A stretch of 64,000 nt of DNA from Mesotoga sp. UBA6090. Its GTDB lineage: Bacteria > Thermotogota > Thermotogae > Petrotogales > Kosmotogaceae. Shown here in pieces: positions 46,574 through 56,512 of the stretch (within the stretch, counting starts at the first letter, position 1; every line of letters starts with the position of its first letter). The stretch covers positions 58,559 through 122,558 of the forward strand of contig NZ_DIXC01000012.1 of assembly GCF_002435945.1 (NCBI RefSeq). Direction: 5' to 3'. The translations under genes and the position numbers were made by a program. The notes below the pieces were generated by a model. That model saw nothing but the letters and a program-made list of their open reading frames with translations. It ran no database searches and was not told the DNA's origin.

Positions 46574-48475
46574 CTATTTTTTGGTGATCTCAGTTTCTTC
46601 CGCATTTGCTCCAGGTGCAATATCTACCGCTTCAAGGTCATCTTTATAATAGTTGCCGGCTTTCAGCCCCAGAATCTCTGCAAGTTCTCTACCGGAGATA
46701 GTCTCCTTCTGGAGAAGGAAATCAGCTGCTTCATCGAGTTTTTTCCTGTGATCGGAGAGAACTCTCTTCGCCTTTTCATAACAAGTAAGAACTATTGACT
46801 TTACCTCAGAATCGATTTCGCTGGCAATCTCCTCAGAGTAATTCTTCATTCTGGTTAGTTCTCTTCCAAGAAAAACCTCCTCTTCTTCCTTGCCCCAGGC
46901 AATTGGTCCCAATCTCTCACTCATTCCGAATTGGGTGACCATGCTTCTTGCCATGGCACTTGCCCTTTCAAGATCACTTGCAGCTCCAGTCGTTATTTCA
47001 CCAAATACAAGATCCTCGGCGGCTCTGCCTCCCAGTGCTTGAGCCATGTTATCCAGGAGTTCAGACTTTGTAATAAGGTACCTGTCCTCCAAAGGAAGGC
47101 TCTCCGTGAAGCCCAGCGTTGAAGTCCCACGAGGAATAATCGTCACCTTGTGGACTGGAAATGCCTTTGGAAGTATCAATCCAACCACAGCGTGACCAAG
47201 CTCATGATAGGCAAGTATCTTTTTCTCTCTATCACTTATTATTCTTGACCTTTTCGCCGGACCTGCGAGAACTCTGTCGATAGCTTCTTCGAGTTCAGTC
47301 ATTCCTATCATCTTTTTCTTCTTTCTGGCCGATAGAATCGCTGCCTCGTTAATCAGATTCTCAAGATCAGCTCCTACAAATCCAGGCGTCCTCCTGCCCA
47401 AAAGCTGTACATCTACTTCGGGATCTATTGGTTTTCCACGCATGTGAATTTTGAGAATCTCCGATCTTCCCTTCAAATCAGGCGGATCCACGGAGATTTT
47501 CTTGTCAAATCTTCCGGGTCTTAACAAAGCCTTGTCAAGAATATCGGGTCTATTTGTTGCAGCGATTACTATTACATCAGTCTTTGCATCAAACCCGTCC
47601 ATTTCGACAAGGATCTGATTCAGTGTTTGCTCCCTCTCGTCGTGGCCGCCACCAAGTCCGGCTCCTCTATGCCTTCCTACGGCATCGATTTCATCGATAA
47701 AGAGAATAGCAGGTGCCGCGGACTTAGCCTGGGTGAACAGATCTCTAACTCTTGCAGCTCCAACTCCAACAAAAAGCTCCACAAAATCCGAACCGCTTAT
47801 GAAGAAAAAGGGAACGCCTGCTTCGCCCGCAACTGCCCTTGCAAGCAGCGTCTTTCCAGTTCCAGGAGGACCGATAAGCAACAGTCCTTTCGGCATTCTT
47901 GCACCTGTATCTGCAAAAATAGTCGGATCCTTCAGATAGCTCACTATATCAGCCAGTTCTTGCTGTGCTTCTTCCACTCCCGCGACATCTTTGAAGGTCA
48001 CTTTTTTGTCTGTGCCGACGTATTTCTTCGCAGGGCTCTTAGTGAAGGTGAAAGCCTGAGAGTTTCTTCCTGACATTGATCTCATAAGGAAGAACCAGAT
48101 GAAAATAATTATCCCCAAAGGAATTATAGTACCTAGCAGGTTGACCCAGAAGAGAGAGTCACTACCTCGTTCGAATGTTATGTTTACTCCCCTTTCAGCT
48201 AGACGGTCTATGTGATTCTGGAACGTCTGGGTTACAAGAGTCTGAGAAGGGACATAAGTCTCAAGAGATCTTCTCGGATTATCTCCGGTTATGTACATGA
48301 CCTTCCCGTTGTCATAAATAGCTATATCTATAATGTTATTGAAGTCATCTAGGAACTTCGTGTAAGGAACTACAACACTTGTCTCAGAAGGATATAGGCC
48401 CCTGAGAGCAATCAGCAGAAAAATGCCCAAAACAACGTAAAACAAGATCATTCCAATCCTGGGCTTCTGATCCAC
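46574..48475 (-). CDS. ftsH: ATP-dependent zinc metalloprotease FtsH
   Basis: This 633-residue protease starts at GTG 48475 after AAAGGAGG. Extension to 48592 would run through the end of tilS. Two membrane helices flank a periplasmic domain (about residues 8-28 and 120-140). The AAA domain has Walker A GPPGTGKT, Walker [12 protein letters not shown] and the second region of homology with [19 protein letters not shown]. The zinc site is HELGH ([14 protein letters not shown]). FtsH degrades membrane and short-lived cytoplasmic proteins. It follows tilS by four bases, a common arrangement in bacteria. Confidence 0.97.
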   Translation of the reverse strand: MDQKPRIGMILFYVVLGIFLLIALRGLYPSETSVVVPYTKFLDDFNNIIDIAIYDNGKVMYITGDNPRRSLETYVPSQTLVTQTFQNHIDRLAERGVNITFERGSDSLFWVNLLGTIIPLGIIIFIWFFLMRSMSGRNSQAFTFTKSPAKKYVGTDKKVTFKDVAGVEEAQQELADIVSYLKDPTIFADTGARMPKGLLLIGPPGTGKTLLARAVAGEAGVPFFFISGSDFVELFVGVGAARVRDLFTQAKSAAPAILFIDEIDAVGRHRGAGLGGGHDEREQTLNQILVEMDGFDAKTDVIVIAATNRPDILDKALLRPGRFDKKISVDPPDLKGRSEILKIHMRGKPIDPEVDVQLLGRRTPGFVGADLENLINEAAILSARKKKKMIGMTELEEAIDRVLAGPAKRSRIISDREKKILAYHELGHAVVGLILPKAFPVHKVTIIPRGTSTLGFTESLPLEDRYLITKSELLDNMAQALGGRAAEDLVFGEITTGAASDLERASAMARSMVTQFGMSERLGPIAWGKEEEEVFLGRELTRMKNYSEEIASEIDSEVKSIVLTCYEKAKRVLSDHRKKLDEAADFLLQKETISGRELAEILGLKAGNYYKDDLEAVDIAPGANAEETEITKK

Positions 48476-48479
48476 AAAA

Positions 48480-49871
48480 CTACCTCCTTTCAAGGCAAAA
48501 AGCCACAATATCAAGACTGGAGGGGCCAACTCTACAAAGCTCGCTCGTGATAACACCTGGAATCCAAAGGATCTCTCCAGAAGCGTTTTCAAGAACCAGA
48601 ATCTTACTTGAGAAGCCCTTCAAACCTTTCTCTGAAAGCACATCAACCGCTTTCTTCTTTCTCTTCATTCCGAACGGAATGACTGTATCTCCCTCATTCA
48701 GTGTTCTCAACCTCATCGGTAACACGACCCTGTTAGCGGAACATACACTGTAAAAAGCTCCGTCCAGTTTCTTAAATTCCTCTCTCGGCTCCTTCGAAAG
48801 TTGCTCCAGCGTAATCTGCCATTTTTCATACGAACAGGCAAAAGGCAAAAACTCAATGGCTTTTTCCTCCAACCCACGCATTACCAGTTCCCCCACATGG
48901 AAGAAGACATACTTTCCAATTCTCGAAGCCTTCACATCCTTCCTAAACTCTATAGTCCATCTTCCTTTGGTAGAGATAAGAAGATTGTAAAAAGCTATGA
49001 CACGTTCTCGAGAAGGCGGATAACTGTCGGAACTCAAGTCTGCAACTATTTCTCTTGCCATCTCGAGAACAACGGCTTTTTCGACGCTAATAAGCTTCGA
49101 ACTTTCTATGAAATGCACATCGTCTACAAGTTCAAACTGGTTGAGAATCACTTCAACCTTCGCATGGATGAGTTCATATCCGTCGTAAATGTTTTCAAAG
49201 AACCGCCATATGGCTTCATTGAGGGCCGGATTCATCTTTTTCAAATCGGGGATGACTCGTAAACGAACGTAATTGCGCTCAAAATCATCCTCAGAGTTGC
49301 TTTGATCCTCCATGAATGTTACCCTGTTAATTGTAACATAATCTATAATACGTTGCATGTCGCTGAACAGCAAAGGTCTGATCAAATCACCACTGAATGG
49401 GCGCAGTCCTATGACGCCTTTCATACCCGTTCCCCTCGCTAACCTCAGCAGAATATTCTCAACTAGATCGTCACGATTATGACCTATAGCTATCAGGTCG
49501 GCTTCGACCGCAGATTTCACATCTCTTAAAAAACCGTATCTAACCTCTCTCGCAGCCGACTCAATAGATAGGCCGCGTTTTTTCTTCATGAAATCCCTTA
49601 CATCACGTTTCTCGTGGAAGAAAGGCACAGATCTCTCTTGACAAAAATCTTCAATCATCCTCGCCTCTTCAGCAGGACCTTTTTTTCGAAGGCCATGATC
49701 TAGATTAGCTACGAAAAGCTCTATCCCCAACTCTGTTTTCAGATTAATCAGGATATTTAGGAGTGCCATCGAGTCTTTCCCGCCCGAGACAGCAACCAGT
49801 ATCTTCTGATCCCTTTTGATTAAGTGCCATTTCTCTATGAAATTTAGGACTTCAAACTCAAATTGATCCAT
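48480..49871 (-). CDS. tilS: tRNA(Ile)-lysidine synthase
   Basis: This 463-residue protein starts at ATG 49871 after GGTGG, just downstream of the tRNA-Thr terminator. Extension to 49952 would read through the tRNA gene. The PP-loop is VSGGKDSMALL near residue 31, with ANLDHGLRKKG and GHNRDDLVENILLRL further on. The C-terminal lysidine-synthase domain is present (about 360-463). It converts C34 of tRNA-Ile(CAU) to lysidine so that it reads AUA. The gene is adjacent to ftsH, as in many Firmicutes and Thermotogae. Confidence 0.95.
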   Translation of the reverse strand: MDQFEFEVLNFIEKWHLIKRDQKILVAVSGGKDSMALLNILINLKTELGIELFVANLDHGLRKKGPAEEARMIEDFCQERSVPFFHEKRDVRDFMKKKRGLSIESAAREVRYGFLRDVKSAVEADLIAIGHNRDDLVENILLRLARGTGMKGVIGLRPFSGDLIRPLLFSDMQRIIDYVTINRVTFMEDQSNSEDDFERNYVRLRVIPDLKKMNPALNEAIWRFFENIYDGYELIHAKVEVILNQFELVDDVHFIESSKLISVEKAVVLEMAREIVADLSSDSYPPSRERVIAFYNLLISTKGRWTIEFRKDVKASRIGKYVFFHVGELVMRGLEEKAIEFLPFACSYEKWQITLEQLSKEPREEFKKLDGAFYSVCSANRVVLPMRLRTLNEGDTVIPFGMKRKKKAVDVLSEKGLKGFSSKILVLENASGEILWIPGVITSELCRVGPSSLDIVAFCLERR

Positions 49872-49887
49872 TTCTTTCACCACCAAT

Positions 49888-49911
49888 AATAATGCGCCCA
49901 CTAAGGGCGCA
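49888..49911 (-). terminator. Terminator after tRNA-Thr
   Basis: On the minus strand TGCGCCC-TTAGT-GGGCGCA (49911-49893) forms a seven-base stem that starts three bases after the tRNA CCA end and is followed by TTATTATT. The T-tract is imperfect, so some transcription may continue into tilS. Confidence 0.75.
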
Positions 49912-49913
49912 TC

Positions 49914-49989
49914 TGGAGCCAACGAAGGGACTTGAACCCCCAACCTGCTCATTACGAATGAGCCGCTCTACCGGTTGAGCTACGTTGGC
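49914..49989 (-). tRNA. tRNA-Thr (anticodon CGU)
   Basis: The 76-base gene on the minus strand folds as a standard cloverleaf. The acceptor stem is GCCAACG/CGTTGGC with discriminator T and an encoded CCA, the D arm contains AGCTCAACCGGTAGAGC, and the T loop is GGTTCAAGTCC. The anticodon stem is GCTCA/TGAGC with loop TTCGTAA, giving anticodon CGT (CGU) for ACG codons. A near-perfect promoter lies just upstream and a hairpin just downstream. Confidence 0.97.
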
Positions 49990-50000
49990 ACCTGACTTCA

Positions 50001-50029
50001 ATTCTATATTACTGCTTTTCACATGTCAA
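50001..50029 (-). promoter_or_regulatory. Sigma-70-type promoter of tRNA-Thr
   Basis: On the minus strand TTGACA (50029-50024) and TAGAAT (50006-50001) are 17 bases apart. The -10 box ends 11 bases before the tRNA 5' end. It lies in the 44-base gap after rny. Confidence 0.9.
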
Positions 50030-50033
50030 TCCG

Positions 50034-51569
50034 TCAGGAAGCATAAGAGACGCTTCTTCTCTCTCTTATGACAGTTACCTTGATGACACCAGGGTACTCA
50101 AGTTCCTCTTCTATCTTCTTAGCAATATCGACAGCCATCTTCTCAGCCAGAAGATCGTCGACCTTCTCAGGTTCAACAATCACGCGAATCTCCCTCCCCG
50201 CTTGAATTGCGTAGGCCTTTTCTATGTGCTTGAATCCGGTCGCAATGTTTTCGAGGTTTTCCAATCTCTTTATATACATGTCGAGAGATTCTCTTCTTGC
50301 TCCGGGCCTTGAAGCGGAGACTGCGTCCGCCGCAGCTACGAGGACAGCCTCAGGGGTTAGCGCCTCGGTTTCACCATGATGGTACTGTATCATATTAATT
50401 ACATGAGCCTTTTCGCCGTATCTTTTTGCTATTTCACCACCAATAATTGCGTGTGATCCCTCAACTTCGTGGTCGATCGCCTTACCTATATCGTGAAGAA
50501 TCGCCCCCCTCTTCACCTTGTCAATATTCAAACCCAGTTCCGAAGCCATTAGAGCTGCCAGATGAGCCACCTCAACAGAGTGTTGCAACACGTTCTGCCC
50601 GTAACTGGTTCTGAACTTCAGCCTCCCAAGTAATTTGACAAGCTCTGGATGCATAGAGGGAATCCCTACTTTCATCAGGGCCTCCTGGCCTGCTTCCTTA
50701 ATCTCGCTATAGACTTCTTTCTTCGACTTCTCGTACATCTCTTCGATTCTTGCCGGATGGATTCTTCCGTCTTCAACGAGTTTATCTAGAGTCATTTTCG
50801 CTATCGCTCTCCTAAGAGGATTGAAACAAGATACAACGACTACCTCTGGTGTATCATCGATCACAAGATCAGAACCAGTAAGCTTTTCGAAGGCCCTGAT
50901 GTTTCTTCCCTCTCTTCCGATAATTCTTCCCTTCATTTCATCGGAAGGAAGACTTACTGCGCTTACAGTCACATCGCCTGTATAGTCTGCCGCGTAACGC
51001 TGCACAGAGTTCACGATGACCCATTTTGCATATCGATTTCCTTCTTCATCGAAATGATCCTTCATTTCCTTCAATCTCTGAGCAAGATCGTGCTCATAGA
51101 TCTCTTCAGCTCTATTCAGGACAATCTCCCTGGCTTCTTCCATAGAAAGATTGGCCAGGCTGAATAGCTTTTTCTCCGCCTCTTCCTTCATTTCTTCAAC
51201 GCGAACTCTTTCTGAATCGAGTAGCTGACGCGTCTTCTCGATAGCTTCTTCCTTTTTGTCGATGTTGTCTTCTCTTCTGGAAATCCTATCTTCCCACTGC
51301 TTCAATTCTTCACGATCTCTCTTGAAATCTTTCTCCTGCTCTTCGCGAAGTCTGTGAAGCTCTTCACGGCCTTCGATTAGAGCCTTCTTCTTCATATGAT
51401 CGGCCTCTTCCTGGGCCCTTTTGATGATCGATTCAGAATCTTGCTTTGCAGATTTTAGCTGAAGCTCCAGGTCCTCCTTTGCCTTCTTTATGGCCAAGGG
51501 GGTAAGTATAAAATAAGCCAGCGCTATCCCTGCCGCCAGGCCGGCTATTATACCAATCAATAGCATCAT
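50034..51569 (-). CDS. rny: Ribonuclease Y
   Basis: This 511-residue membrane-anchored endoribonuclease initiates mRNA decay. It has an N-terminal helix (LLIGIIAGLAAGIALAYFIL) and a long coiled coil at about 25-170. A KH domain near 205-270 contains GRIIGREGRNIRAFEKLTG. The HD domain lies near 330-420, with VLQHSVEVAHLAALMASELG, HDIGKAIDHEVEGSHA and YHHGE. The length is normal. The start has only a weak ribosome site, and ATG at the second codon is equally possible. It is the last gene of a minus-strand cluster starting at about 56.4 kb. Confidence 0.96.
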   Translation of the reverse strand: MMLLIGIIAGLAAGIALAYFILTPLAIKKAKEDLELQLKSAKQDSESIIKRAQEEADHMKKKALIEGREELHRLREEQEKDFKRDREELKQWEDRISRREDNIDKKEEAIEKTRQLLDSERVRVEEMKEEAEKKLFSLANLSMEEAREIVLNRAEEIYEHDLAQRLKEMKDHFDEEGNRYAKWVIVNSVQRYAADYTGDVTVSAVSLPSDEMKGRIIGREGRNIRAFEKLTGSDLVIDDTPEVVVVSCFNPLRRAIAKMTLDKLVEDGRIHPARIEEMYEKSKKEVYSEIKEAGQEALMKVGIPSMHPELVKLLGRLKFRTSYGQNVLQHSVEVAHLAALMASELGLNIDKVKRGAILHDIGKAIDHEVEGSHAIIGGEIAKRYGEKAHVINMIQYHHGETEALTPEAVLVAAADAVSASRPGARRESLDMYIKRLENLENIATGFKHIEKAYAIQAGREIRVIVEPEKVDDLLAEKMAVDIAKKIEEELEYPGVIKVTVIRERRSVSYAS

Positions 51570-51623
51570 AGTTTCTCGTCGCTGGTCCTTTAACTAACCT
51601 TCGAGGAAACCAGCTCCCTCCCT

Positions 51624-52061
51624 TCATGATTTCTGTTTGATCTCATCGATAATTTCGTCGATTATCGAAGACGAAAAACCCTTTCTGTAGAGTTTTCTTC
51701 TAATCTTATCAGGATCAGCATGTTCTGTGTTACCTGCCGCCTTTTTTGCAACCTCTTTCAAGTCACAATTTTCTAATTCTTTTTCCATCGAATCATCAAT
51801 AAGCTCTTCCGAAACTCCAAGCTTCAGAAGTTCTTGTTTCAGTCTGAAAGGTCCCTTATAGTAAACACTCAACCCATCACTGATATAAAATCTGGCAAAG
51901 ACCCTGTCGTTAAGGATGTTCTGCTCTTCCAATTTTTCAATGACCTCTTCGATCTCTTTTTCAGAATACCCCTTCTTGAGGAGATGAACCTGGATTTCCT
52001 TTCTTGATCTCAACCTGTATCTCAAATATCTCAGAGCATCTTTCAACGGATCGGAAAGCAT
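51624..52061 (-). CDS. recX: RecX-family regulatory protein
   Basis: This 145-residue helical protein contains the repeated RecX three-helix pattern: ALRYLRYRLRSRKEIQVHLL, KGYSEKEIEEVIEKLEEQNI and the later YRKGFSSSIIDEIIDEI. RecX binds and inhibits RecA filaments. The start overlaps the recA stop by one base, a classic recA-recX coupling. The length is typical of the family. Confidence 0.92.
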   Translation of the reverse strand: MLSDPLKDALRYLRYRLRSRKEIQVHLLKKGYSEKEIEEVIEKLEEQNILNDRVFARFYISDGLSVYYKGPFRLKQELLKLGVSEELIDDSMEKELENCDLKEVAKKAAGNTEHADPDKIRRKLYRKGFSSSIIDEIIDEIKQKS

Positions 52062-53116
52062 CAGCTATCCTCGTCCTTCTCCTCTTTCTTCACTTCCAGG
52101 AGCGGCAGATTGAATTTCGTTCTCAGTCTGTTTTCCATTTCCAGCATTAACTCGGGATTCTCCTTCATGAACTCCACTCCGTTGGCCTTTCCCTGGCCAA
52201 GGCTCACTTCATTACCATCGGCAGTAATGTATGCGTACCATGCACCCTTTCTTTCTATCATGTTTTCTGAGACCGCAAGATTGAAAAGCTCATTCGCATG
52301 TTCTATCCCCTGTCCGTAGATTATGTCTACCTTCGCTTCGCGGAAAGGGGGAGCAACTTTGTTCTTGACAACTTTAATGGTTGTTTCATTCCCCAAAACT
52401 GTATTTCCTTCTCTTATCGCACTGCCTCTTCTGACTTCTAGCCTGACCGAAGCATAAAACTTAAGGGCGACACCTCCGGTAGTAGTTTCTGGGTTACCAT
52501 AAACTACCCCGATTTTCATTCTCGTTTGATTGATGAATATCACTATGCATTTTGACTTGCTCACATTTCCCGAAATCTTCCTCAATGCCTGCGACATCAA
52601 ACGAGCTTGCAAACCTACTTGCAACTCACCCATAGCACCCTCTATTTCAGTTCGAGGCACCAGCGCGGCAACCGAATCTACTACAATGAGGTCTACGGCA
52701 TTTGATCTTATGAGACCATCTACAATATCAAGGGCCTGTTCCCCGTAGTCGGGTTGAGAAATCAGAAGATTGTCAACGTCCACGCCAAGATTCTGAGCGT
52801 AATGAATATCAAGGGCATGTTCTGCATCAATGAATGCAGCTATTCCGCCACGTTTCTGAACTTCTGCAATGGCATGTAAGGCTATTGTTGTTTTTCCGCT
52901 TGATTCCGCTCCGTAGACCTCTACAACTCTGCCTCTAGGATATCCTCCCACCGTGAGTGCGATGTCAACTGCAAGTGACCCAGTCGAGATTACCTCAATG
53001 TTTTTCCGGTCTTCCTTTTCTCCCATCAACATAACCGAACCCTTTCCAAACTGCTTTTCGATATCTTTTATCGCTCTTTCAAGTGCGTTCTTCTTATCCT
53101 TCGACAGCATGTTCAA
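52061..53116 (-). CDS. recA: Recombinase RecA
   Basis: This 351-residue protein is the DNA strand-exchange ATPase. Walker A is GAESSGKTT near residue 68, with Walker B-like [13 protein letters not shown] near 140, loop L1 with [20 protein letters not shown], and [19 protein letters not shown] near 200 (L2 region). There is no intein. The start is either TTG 53116, five bases after AAGGAGG, or ATG 53110. The C-terminal acidic tail ([11 protein letters not shown]) is present. It overlaps thpR upstream and recX downstream. Confidence 0.98.
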   Translation of the reverse strand: MNMLSKDKKNALERAIKDIEKQFGKGSVMLMGEKEDRKNIEVISTGSLAVDIALTVGGYPRGRVVEVYGAESSGKTTIALHAIAEVQKRGGIAAFIDAEHALDIHYAQNLGVDVDNLLISQPDYGEQALDIVDGLIRSNAVDLIVVDSVAALVPRTEIEGAMGELQVGLQARLMSQALRKISGNVSKSKCIVIFINQTRMKIGVVYGNPETTTGGVALKFYASVRLEVRRGSAIREGNTVLGNETTIKVVKNKVAPPFREAKVDIIYGQGIEHANELFNLAVSENMIERKGAWYAYITADGNEVSLGQGKANGVEFMKENPELMLEMENRLRTKFNLPLLEVKKEEKDEDS

Positions 53117-53666
53117 TCAGTCCTCCTTCAAAGCTGCATGTGAAGACCTTCCTGTACTTTGCTCCTTCCCTGGAGAGAATAGATTCGAATACCGTTACCT
53201 CTCCTACGGGAAAGATCATTCGCTCATCTTCAATAGTGCTTAGAAATTTGCGCCACATAGGCGGGCTGAACTTCATTCTTCCAACGGTCAAATGCGGTCT
53301 GAAATTGCCGTCAACCGGTAGGTTCATCGCCTCCAAAACAACTTTAGTTTCTCTTTGAAGGTTCAAGAGACTCTGATTCCGCTCTATTGCCACCCAGATC
53401 ACCTTTGGCAACTCCTTATGTTTGAAATAACCTATCCTTCCAGTTTCAAGAGTAAACGAAGGGAAACCCCTTAACCTGCGCGATAGCATTGATGCTATCA
53501 AAGAAAGCCTCTCCGGTTCAATATTGTCAAGAAAGGCTAGTGTTAGATGTGCGTTTGTGCCCGGCACCCAAGAAGCTTTAAATCCCATCCTCCTAAGCCT
53601 TTCCGAAATACCATCTATCATCGCCGGAACTTTCTCCCCTGTATCTACTGCAATAAACGAACGCAC
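53094..53666 (-). CDS. thpR: RNA 2',3'-cyclic phosphodiesterase
   Basis: This protein has 190 residues when started at GTG 53666 (GGGAGG just upstream). The 2H phosphoesterase motifs are HLTLAFL near residue 40 and HLTVGRM near 125. The opening [20 protein letters not shown] is typical of ThpR/LigT. Family members open 2',3'-cyclic phosphates and can ligate tRNA halves in vitro. The gene sits between pgsA and recA with overlaps on both sides. Confidence 0.92.
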   Translation of the reverse strand: MRSFIAVDTGEKVPAMIDGISERLRRMGFKASWVPGTNAHLTLAFLDNIEPERLSLIASMLSRRLRGFPSFTLETGRIGYFKHKELPKVIWVAIERNQSLLNLQRETKVVLEAMNLPVDGNFRPHLTVGRMKFSPPMWRKFLSTIEDERMIFPVGEVTVFESILSREGAKYRKVFTCSFEGGLIEHAVEG

Positions 53667-53667
53667 T

Positions 53668-54207
53668 TCACTTCCCCTCCCAGAAAATATCAAGATTCTT
53701 ATGCAGGTAGTTGGCGCCGCTTATTGCCGTGATTACCGCAATTACTATCTCTAGCCACAACATCAATCCTTTCGGAGGAATACCCCAGAGCAAACTGGAG
53801 TAAAGCAAAATCAAAAGAGTCATTTGAGAGACCGTCTTGATCTTTCCAAAAGTGTCGGCGGCGATCACCTTTCCCTTGCTCGATGCGACCATCCTGATTC
53901 CCGAAACCAGCGTATCTCTAGTAACAAGTATAAAGAGGAACCATAGACTGACTCTCGAAAGAGCCATGAAGCCCAGAAATATCGAAGTGACCAGAATCTT
54001 ATCAGATATCTGGTCGAGAAATTTTCCCAAATCAGTAACCAATCCACGTTTTCTGGCAATCCTACCATCGAAAAAATCAGTCAGAGAAGCAATCAAAAAG
54101 ACAACAAATGAAAAATAGTAACCAACTGTGTTCCCTGTCATTAGGAGTACAAGAGCAGGCAAGGTTAGAACCATTCTGGACAGCGTTAGAGTGTTAGGCA
54201 AGTTCAT
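53668..54207 (-). CDS. pgsA: CDP-diacylglycerol-glycerol-3-phosphate 3-phosphatidyltransferase
   Basis: This 179-residue integral membrane protein carries the CDP-alcohol phosphotransferase motif DFFDGRIARKRGLVTDLGKF followed by LDQISDK (DGxxARx8Gx3Dx3D). It makes phosphatidylglycerol phosphate from CDP-diacylglycerol. The opening MNLPNTLTLSRMVLTLPAL is typical. About four to five membrane helices fit the family. The gene overlaps rimO upstream and ends just before the thpR start. Confidence 0.93.
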   Translation of the reverse strand: MNLPNTLTLSRMVLTLPALVLLMTGNTVGYYFSFVVFLIASLTDFFDGRIARKRGLVTDLGKFLDQISDKILVTSIFLGFMALSRVSLWFLFILVTRDTLVSGIRMVASSKGKVIAADTFGKIKTVSQMTLLILLYSSLLWGIPPKGLMLWLEIVIAVITAISGANYLHKNLDIFWEGK

Positions 54208-55495
54208 CTAGCACAACACCTTCCATATCATGTTCATAAGTTTCCGTAATTCTAGCCTTCAAGAAAACTCCTTCCTCATTATGGCCCTTCAATACGACCA
54301 CTCCGTCAACTTCAGGAGCACTATTGTAAGCTCTTCCCAAAGTATAGCTGGCACCGCTTTCCTCAAGCAATACAGTCATTACCTTTCCTTTGAAGTGCGA
54401 AAGCCGTTCAGCGGAAATGGTATCCTGTTCTTCCAGTAATGTTTCGAGCATTTGTTTCGCACAATCCTTTCCGACCGTCTGCTTCTGATCAAACGCTTTT
54501 GTTCCTTCTTCCCTGGAATAAACAAAGCCTCCAAGTCTATCGAATTCTACGGTTCTCACAAAGTCTAGAGTCTCATCGAAAGTGGCTTCGCTTTCACCGG
54601 GAAATCCAACCATGACGGTAGTTCTCAAAGTGGCGTGAGGAGCCTTCTGCCGTATACCCAGAAGCATCTCAAGAAGCTCGACAGAATTCTTAGATCTTCC
54701 CATTCTCTTTAGTATTTTATCCGAACCACTCTGAACAGGTACATCAAAGTAATCTACTACTTTCGGCAACGAGATGATAGTATCCACCAAAGCGTCATCA
54801 ACATGATCGGGATGAAGGTACAGAAGGCGTATCCAGAAATCACCTTCGAGATCATTCAGTTTCCTCAGAAGTCCTTTAAGATCAATTCCCTCATTCAAAT
54901 CTCTGCCGTATTGTGTGGAGTCTTGAGATACCAAGACTACCTCCTTAACACCCTTTTTCACAAGAGAAAGCGTCTCCTTGACCACACTTTCCGAAGCACG
55001 ACTCACCGACTTGCCTTTGAAATTGGGGATTGAACAGAAGGCGCAATCTCGATTGCACCCGTCTCCTATCTTCACGTATGCAGAATACTTCCCTGCCACT
55101 CTGTTGGAATAATCATAGACTACCTCGGGTTCTCTGAGATAGAAGAACTCTCCCCTCTCAATCAAATCCGCAAGAGTCATTGGGCTTGTAACCCCTATCA
55201 AACCGTCGATCTCAATGATCTCAGACTTCAACTCTTCAAAATACCTTTGAACAAGACAACCCACAGCAAGTATTTTGAGACCCGGATTCTTTGCTTTGAA
55301 AGAAAGGGATTTGAAGATCTCTTCGAGGCTTTCCCTTTTCGCATCGTCGACAAATCCGCAAGTATCGATGACAAGTAAGTCAGCAATCAAGGCATCATTT
55401 ACTATCTCGTGACCCCTGCCTGTCATAATGCCCATGAAATTATCCATATCGGCCATATTCTTAGAGCATCCAAGTGAAAGGACTCCAAATTTCAT
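54194..55495 (-). CDS. rimO: Ribosomal protein S12 methylthiotransferase RimO
   Basis: This 433-residue radical SAM methylthiotransferase has an N-terminal UPF0004 domain with three cysteines (LGCSKNMADMDNFMG, IDTCGFVDDAK, GCLVQRY), a radical SAM domain with GDGCNRDCAFCSIPNFKGK near residue 145, and a C-terminal TRAM domain. SCSKN-type 'GCSKN' and 'CGFV' distinguish RimO from MiaB. It methylthiolates an Asp of ribosomal protein S12. The gene overlaps pgsA by 14 bases and DUF4416 by four bases. Confidence 0.95.
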   Translation of the reverse strand: MKFGVLSLGCSKNMADMDNFMGIMTGRGHEIVNDALIADLLVIDTCGFVDDAKRESLEEIFKSLSFKAKNPGLKILAVGCLVQRYFEELKSEIIEIDGLIGVTSPMTLADLIERGEFFYLREPEVVYDYSNRVAGKYSAYVKIGDGCNRDCAFCSIPNFKGKSVSRASESVVKETLSLVKKGVKEVVLVSQDSTQYGRDLNEGIDLKGLLRKLNDLEGDFWIRLLYLHPDHVDDALVDTIISLPKVVDYFDVPVQSGSDKILKRMGRSKNSVELLEMLLGIRQKAPHATLRTTVMVGFPGESEATFDETLDFVRTVEFDRLGGFVYSREEGTKAFDQKQTVGKDCAKQMLETLLEEQDTISAERLSHFKGKVMTVLLEESGASYTLGRAYNSAPEVDGVVVLKGHNEEGVFLKARITETYEHDMEGVVLDELA

Positions 55496-56031
55496 AGTCT
55501 TTCCTTTCGCTTCAGGAGATACAACTCTCTTATTCTCATCAATTCTTCGATGTACTCTCTATCCCTGTAGTTAGGATACGTATATGGAAGCGGTGTGAAA
55601 GAACCGTTGACAAACATGAGAGTAATTTCTGCAGAGATGCCGTCCCACAAATAGATTCGATTTGCCCAGTGCTTTGTGGAAGCAAGAACGAACTGCGCAT
55701 GGTGGACATAACCAGGATCAAGATTAACTTTTCGCTTCCCTTCAAGTCTGAAGTCTTCTTCGATCCCATTGGTAATCTTCTTTATCAATGAAAGTTGCTG
55801 AGGATGAACCAGCCTCTTGAAGGAGATCAGCTTGCCTTTGAGATTGTATCCCATTTCATCGTTATAGTAAGATGTGTACTTGTCGAAGTCCAGAGACCTC
55901 GATATATAATCTGCCGGTCCAAACTTCCTCTCAAGAACTGGCTGAATTTCCTGAAGCCTGTAATCTATGTATGAACCGAACACAAAGACAACGAGATTCA
56001 CCATTTCTGTCTTTCTATAACTCCCCATCAC
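55492..56031 (-). CDS. DUF4416 family protein
   Basis: This 179-residue protein has the DUF4416 layout: FVFGSYIDYRLQEIQPVLER, then FDKYTSYYNDEMGYNLKGKL, NLDPGYVHHAQFVLASTKHW and FTPLPYTYPNYRD near the end. The family has no established function. It is coupled to rimO (four-base overlap) and to the small gene upstream (GTGA overlap), with a weak ribosome site at GTG 56031. Confidence 0.88.
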   Translation of the reverse strand: MMGSYRKTEMVNLVVFVFGSYIDYRLQEIQPVLERKFGPADYISRSLDFDKYTSYYNDEMGYNLKGKLISFKRLVHPQQLSLIKKITNGIEEDFRLEGKRKVNLDPGYVHHAQFVLASTKHWANRIYLWDGISAEITLMFVNGSFTPLPYTYPNYRDREYIEELMRIRELYLLKRKERL

Positions 56032-56363
56032 CTTACACTCACTTCCGCCAGTGGAATACTCACGTTGACAATCTTTCCGCCACCCATTATTGAGTACCTT
56101 CCGGGCAGCTCTTGTTCAACGAAAAGTCTATCGTTTCGTTTTATCTTCAGTACCAGGTTTTCTCCGGGTTGAAGCACATATCCTTCATCATTAAAAAGCA
56201 CTCTCAATCGGCTAGTGATATCAAAAAAACCAACTTCAAATTCGGTAGACTGCGCCTCTTTTACATACCTACAAATAAAGAGAGTTTCTACGAAAAGGAA
56301 GAGAGACAAAATCAGCAGTATTACCGACGCAAATTGACTATTCAATGCAACTCTCTTTCCCAT
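56028..56363 (-). CDS. Small single-pass membrane protein, unknown
   Basis: This 111-residue protein has an N-terminal membrane helix (FASVILLILSLFLFVETLFI) and a beta-rich outer domain of about 75 residues (EVGFFDITSRLRVLFNDEGY). I do not recognise it. It is the first gene of the minus-strand cluster that runs to rny, and an extended -10 promoter lies 40 bases upstream. Confidence 0.7.
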   Translation of the reverse strand: MGKRVALNSQFASVILLILSLFLFVETLFICRYVKEAQSTEFEVGFFDITSRLRVLFNDEGYVLQPGENLVLKIKRNDRLFVEQELPGRYSIMGGGKIVNVSIPLAEVSVR

Positions 56364-56403
56364 AAAAACTGCTCCAGTCTATATTATGAACATTCCAAGA
56401 GTA

Positions 56404-56412
56404 ATTATAGCA
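56404..56412 (-). promoter_or_regulatory. Extended -10 promoter of the DUF4416-rimO-recA-rny cluster
   Basis: TGCTATAAT on the minus strand (56412-56404) is a perfect extended -10 element (TGn-TATAAT), about 41 bases before the start at 56363. No good -35 box is present, as is common for extended -10 promoters. Confidence 0.6.
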
Positions 56413-56468
56413 CGTTGATGTATGACATTTTTTGAGTGACTCGATCAAAGGTAGTTAATGCCTCCCCG

Positions 56469-56477
56469 TGTTATAAT
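56469..56477 (+). promoter_or_regulatory. Extended -10 promoter of rex
   Basis: TGTTATAAT (56469-56477) is an extended -10 element about 36 bases before the rex ATG. It is divergent from the promoter at 56404-56412. No clear Rex operator palindrome was noticed in the gap. Confidence 0.6.
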
Positions 56478-56512
56478 TTTCGGGAAGAAACCGGCCGGGA
56501 GGTTGATTAACA

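Noticed and set aside
51433..51627. Short open frame between rny and recX
   Set aside because: It is mostly an off-frame copy of the rny 5' end and has low-complexity, non-conserved-looking sequence.
52061..53116. Possible intein in recA
   Set aside because: The protein is 351 residues with uninterrupted RecA motifs, so no insertion is present.
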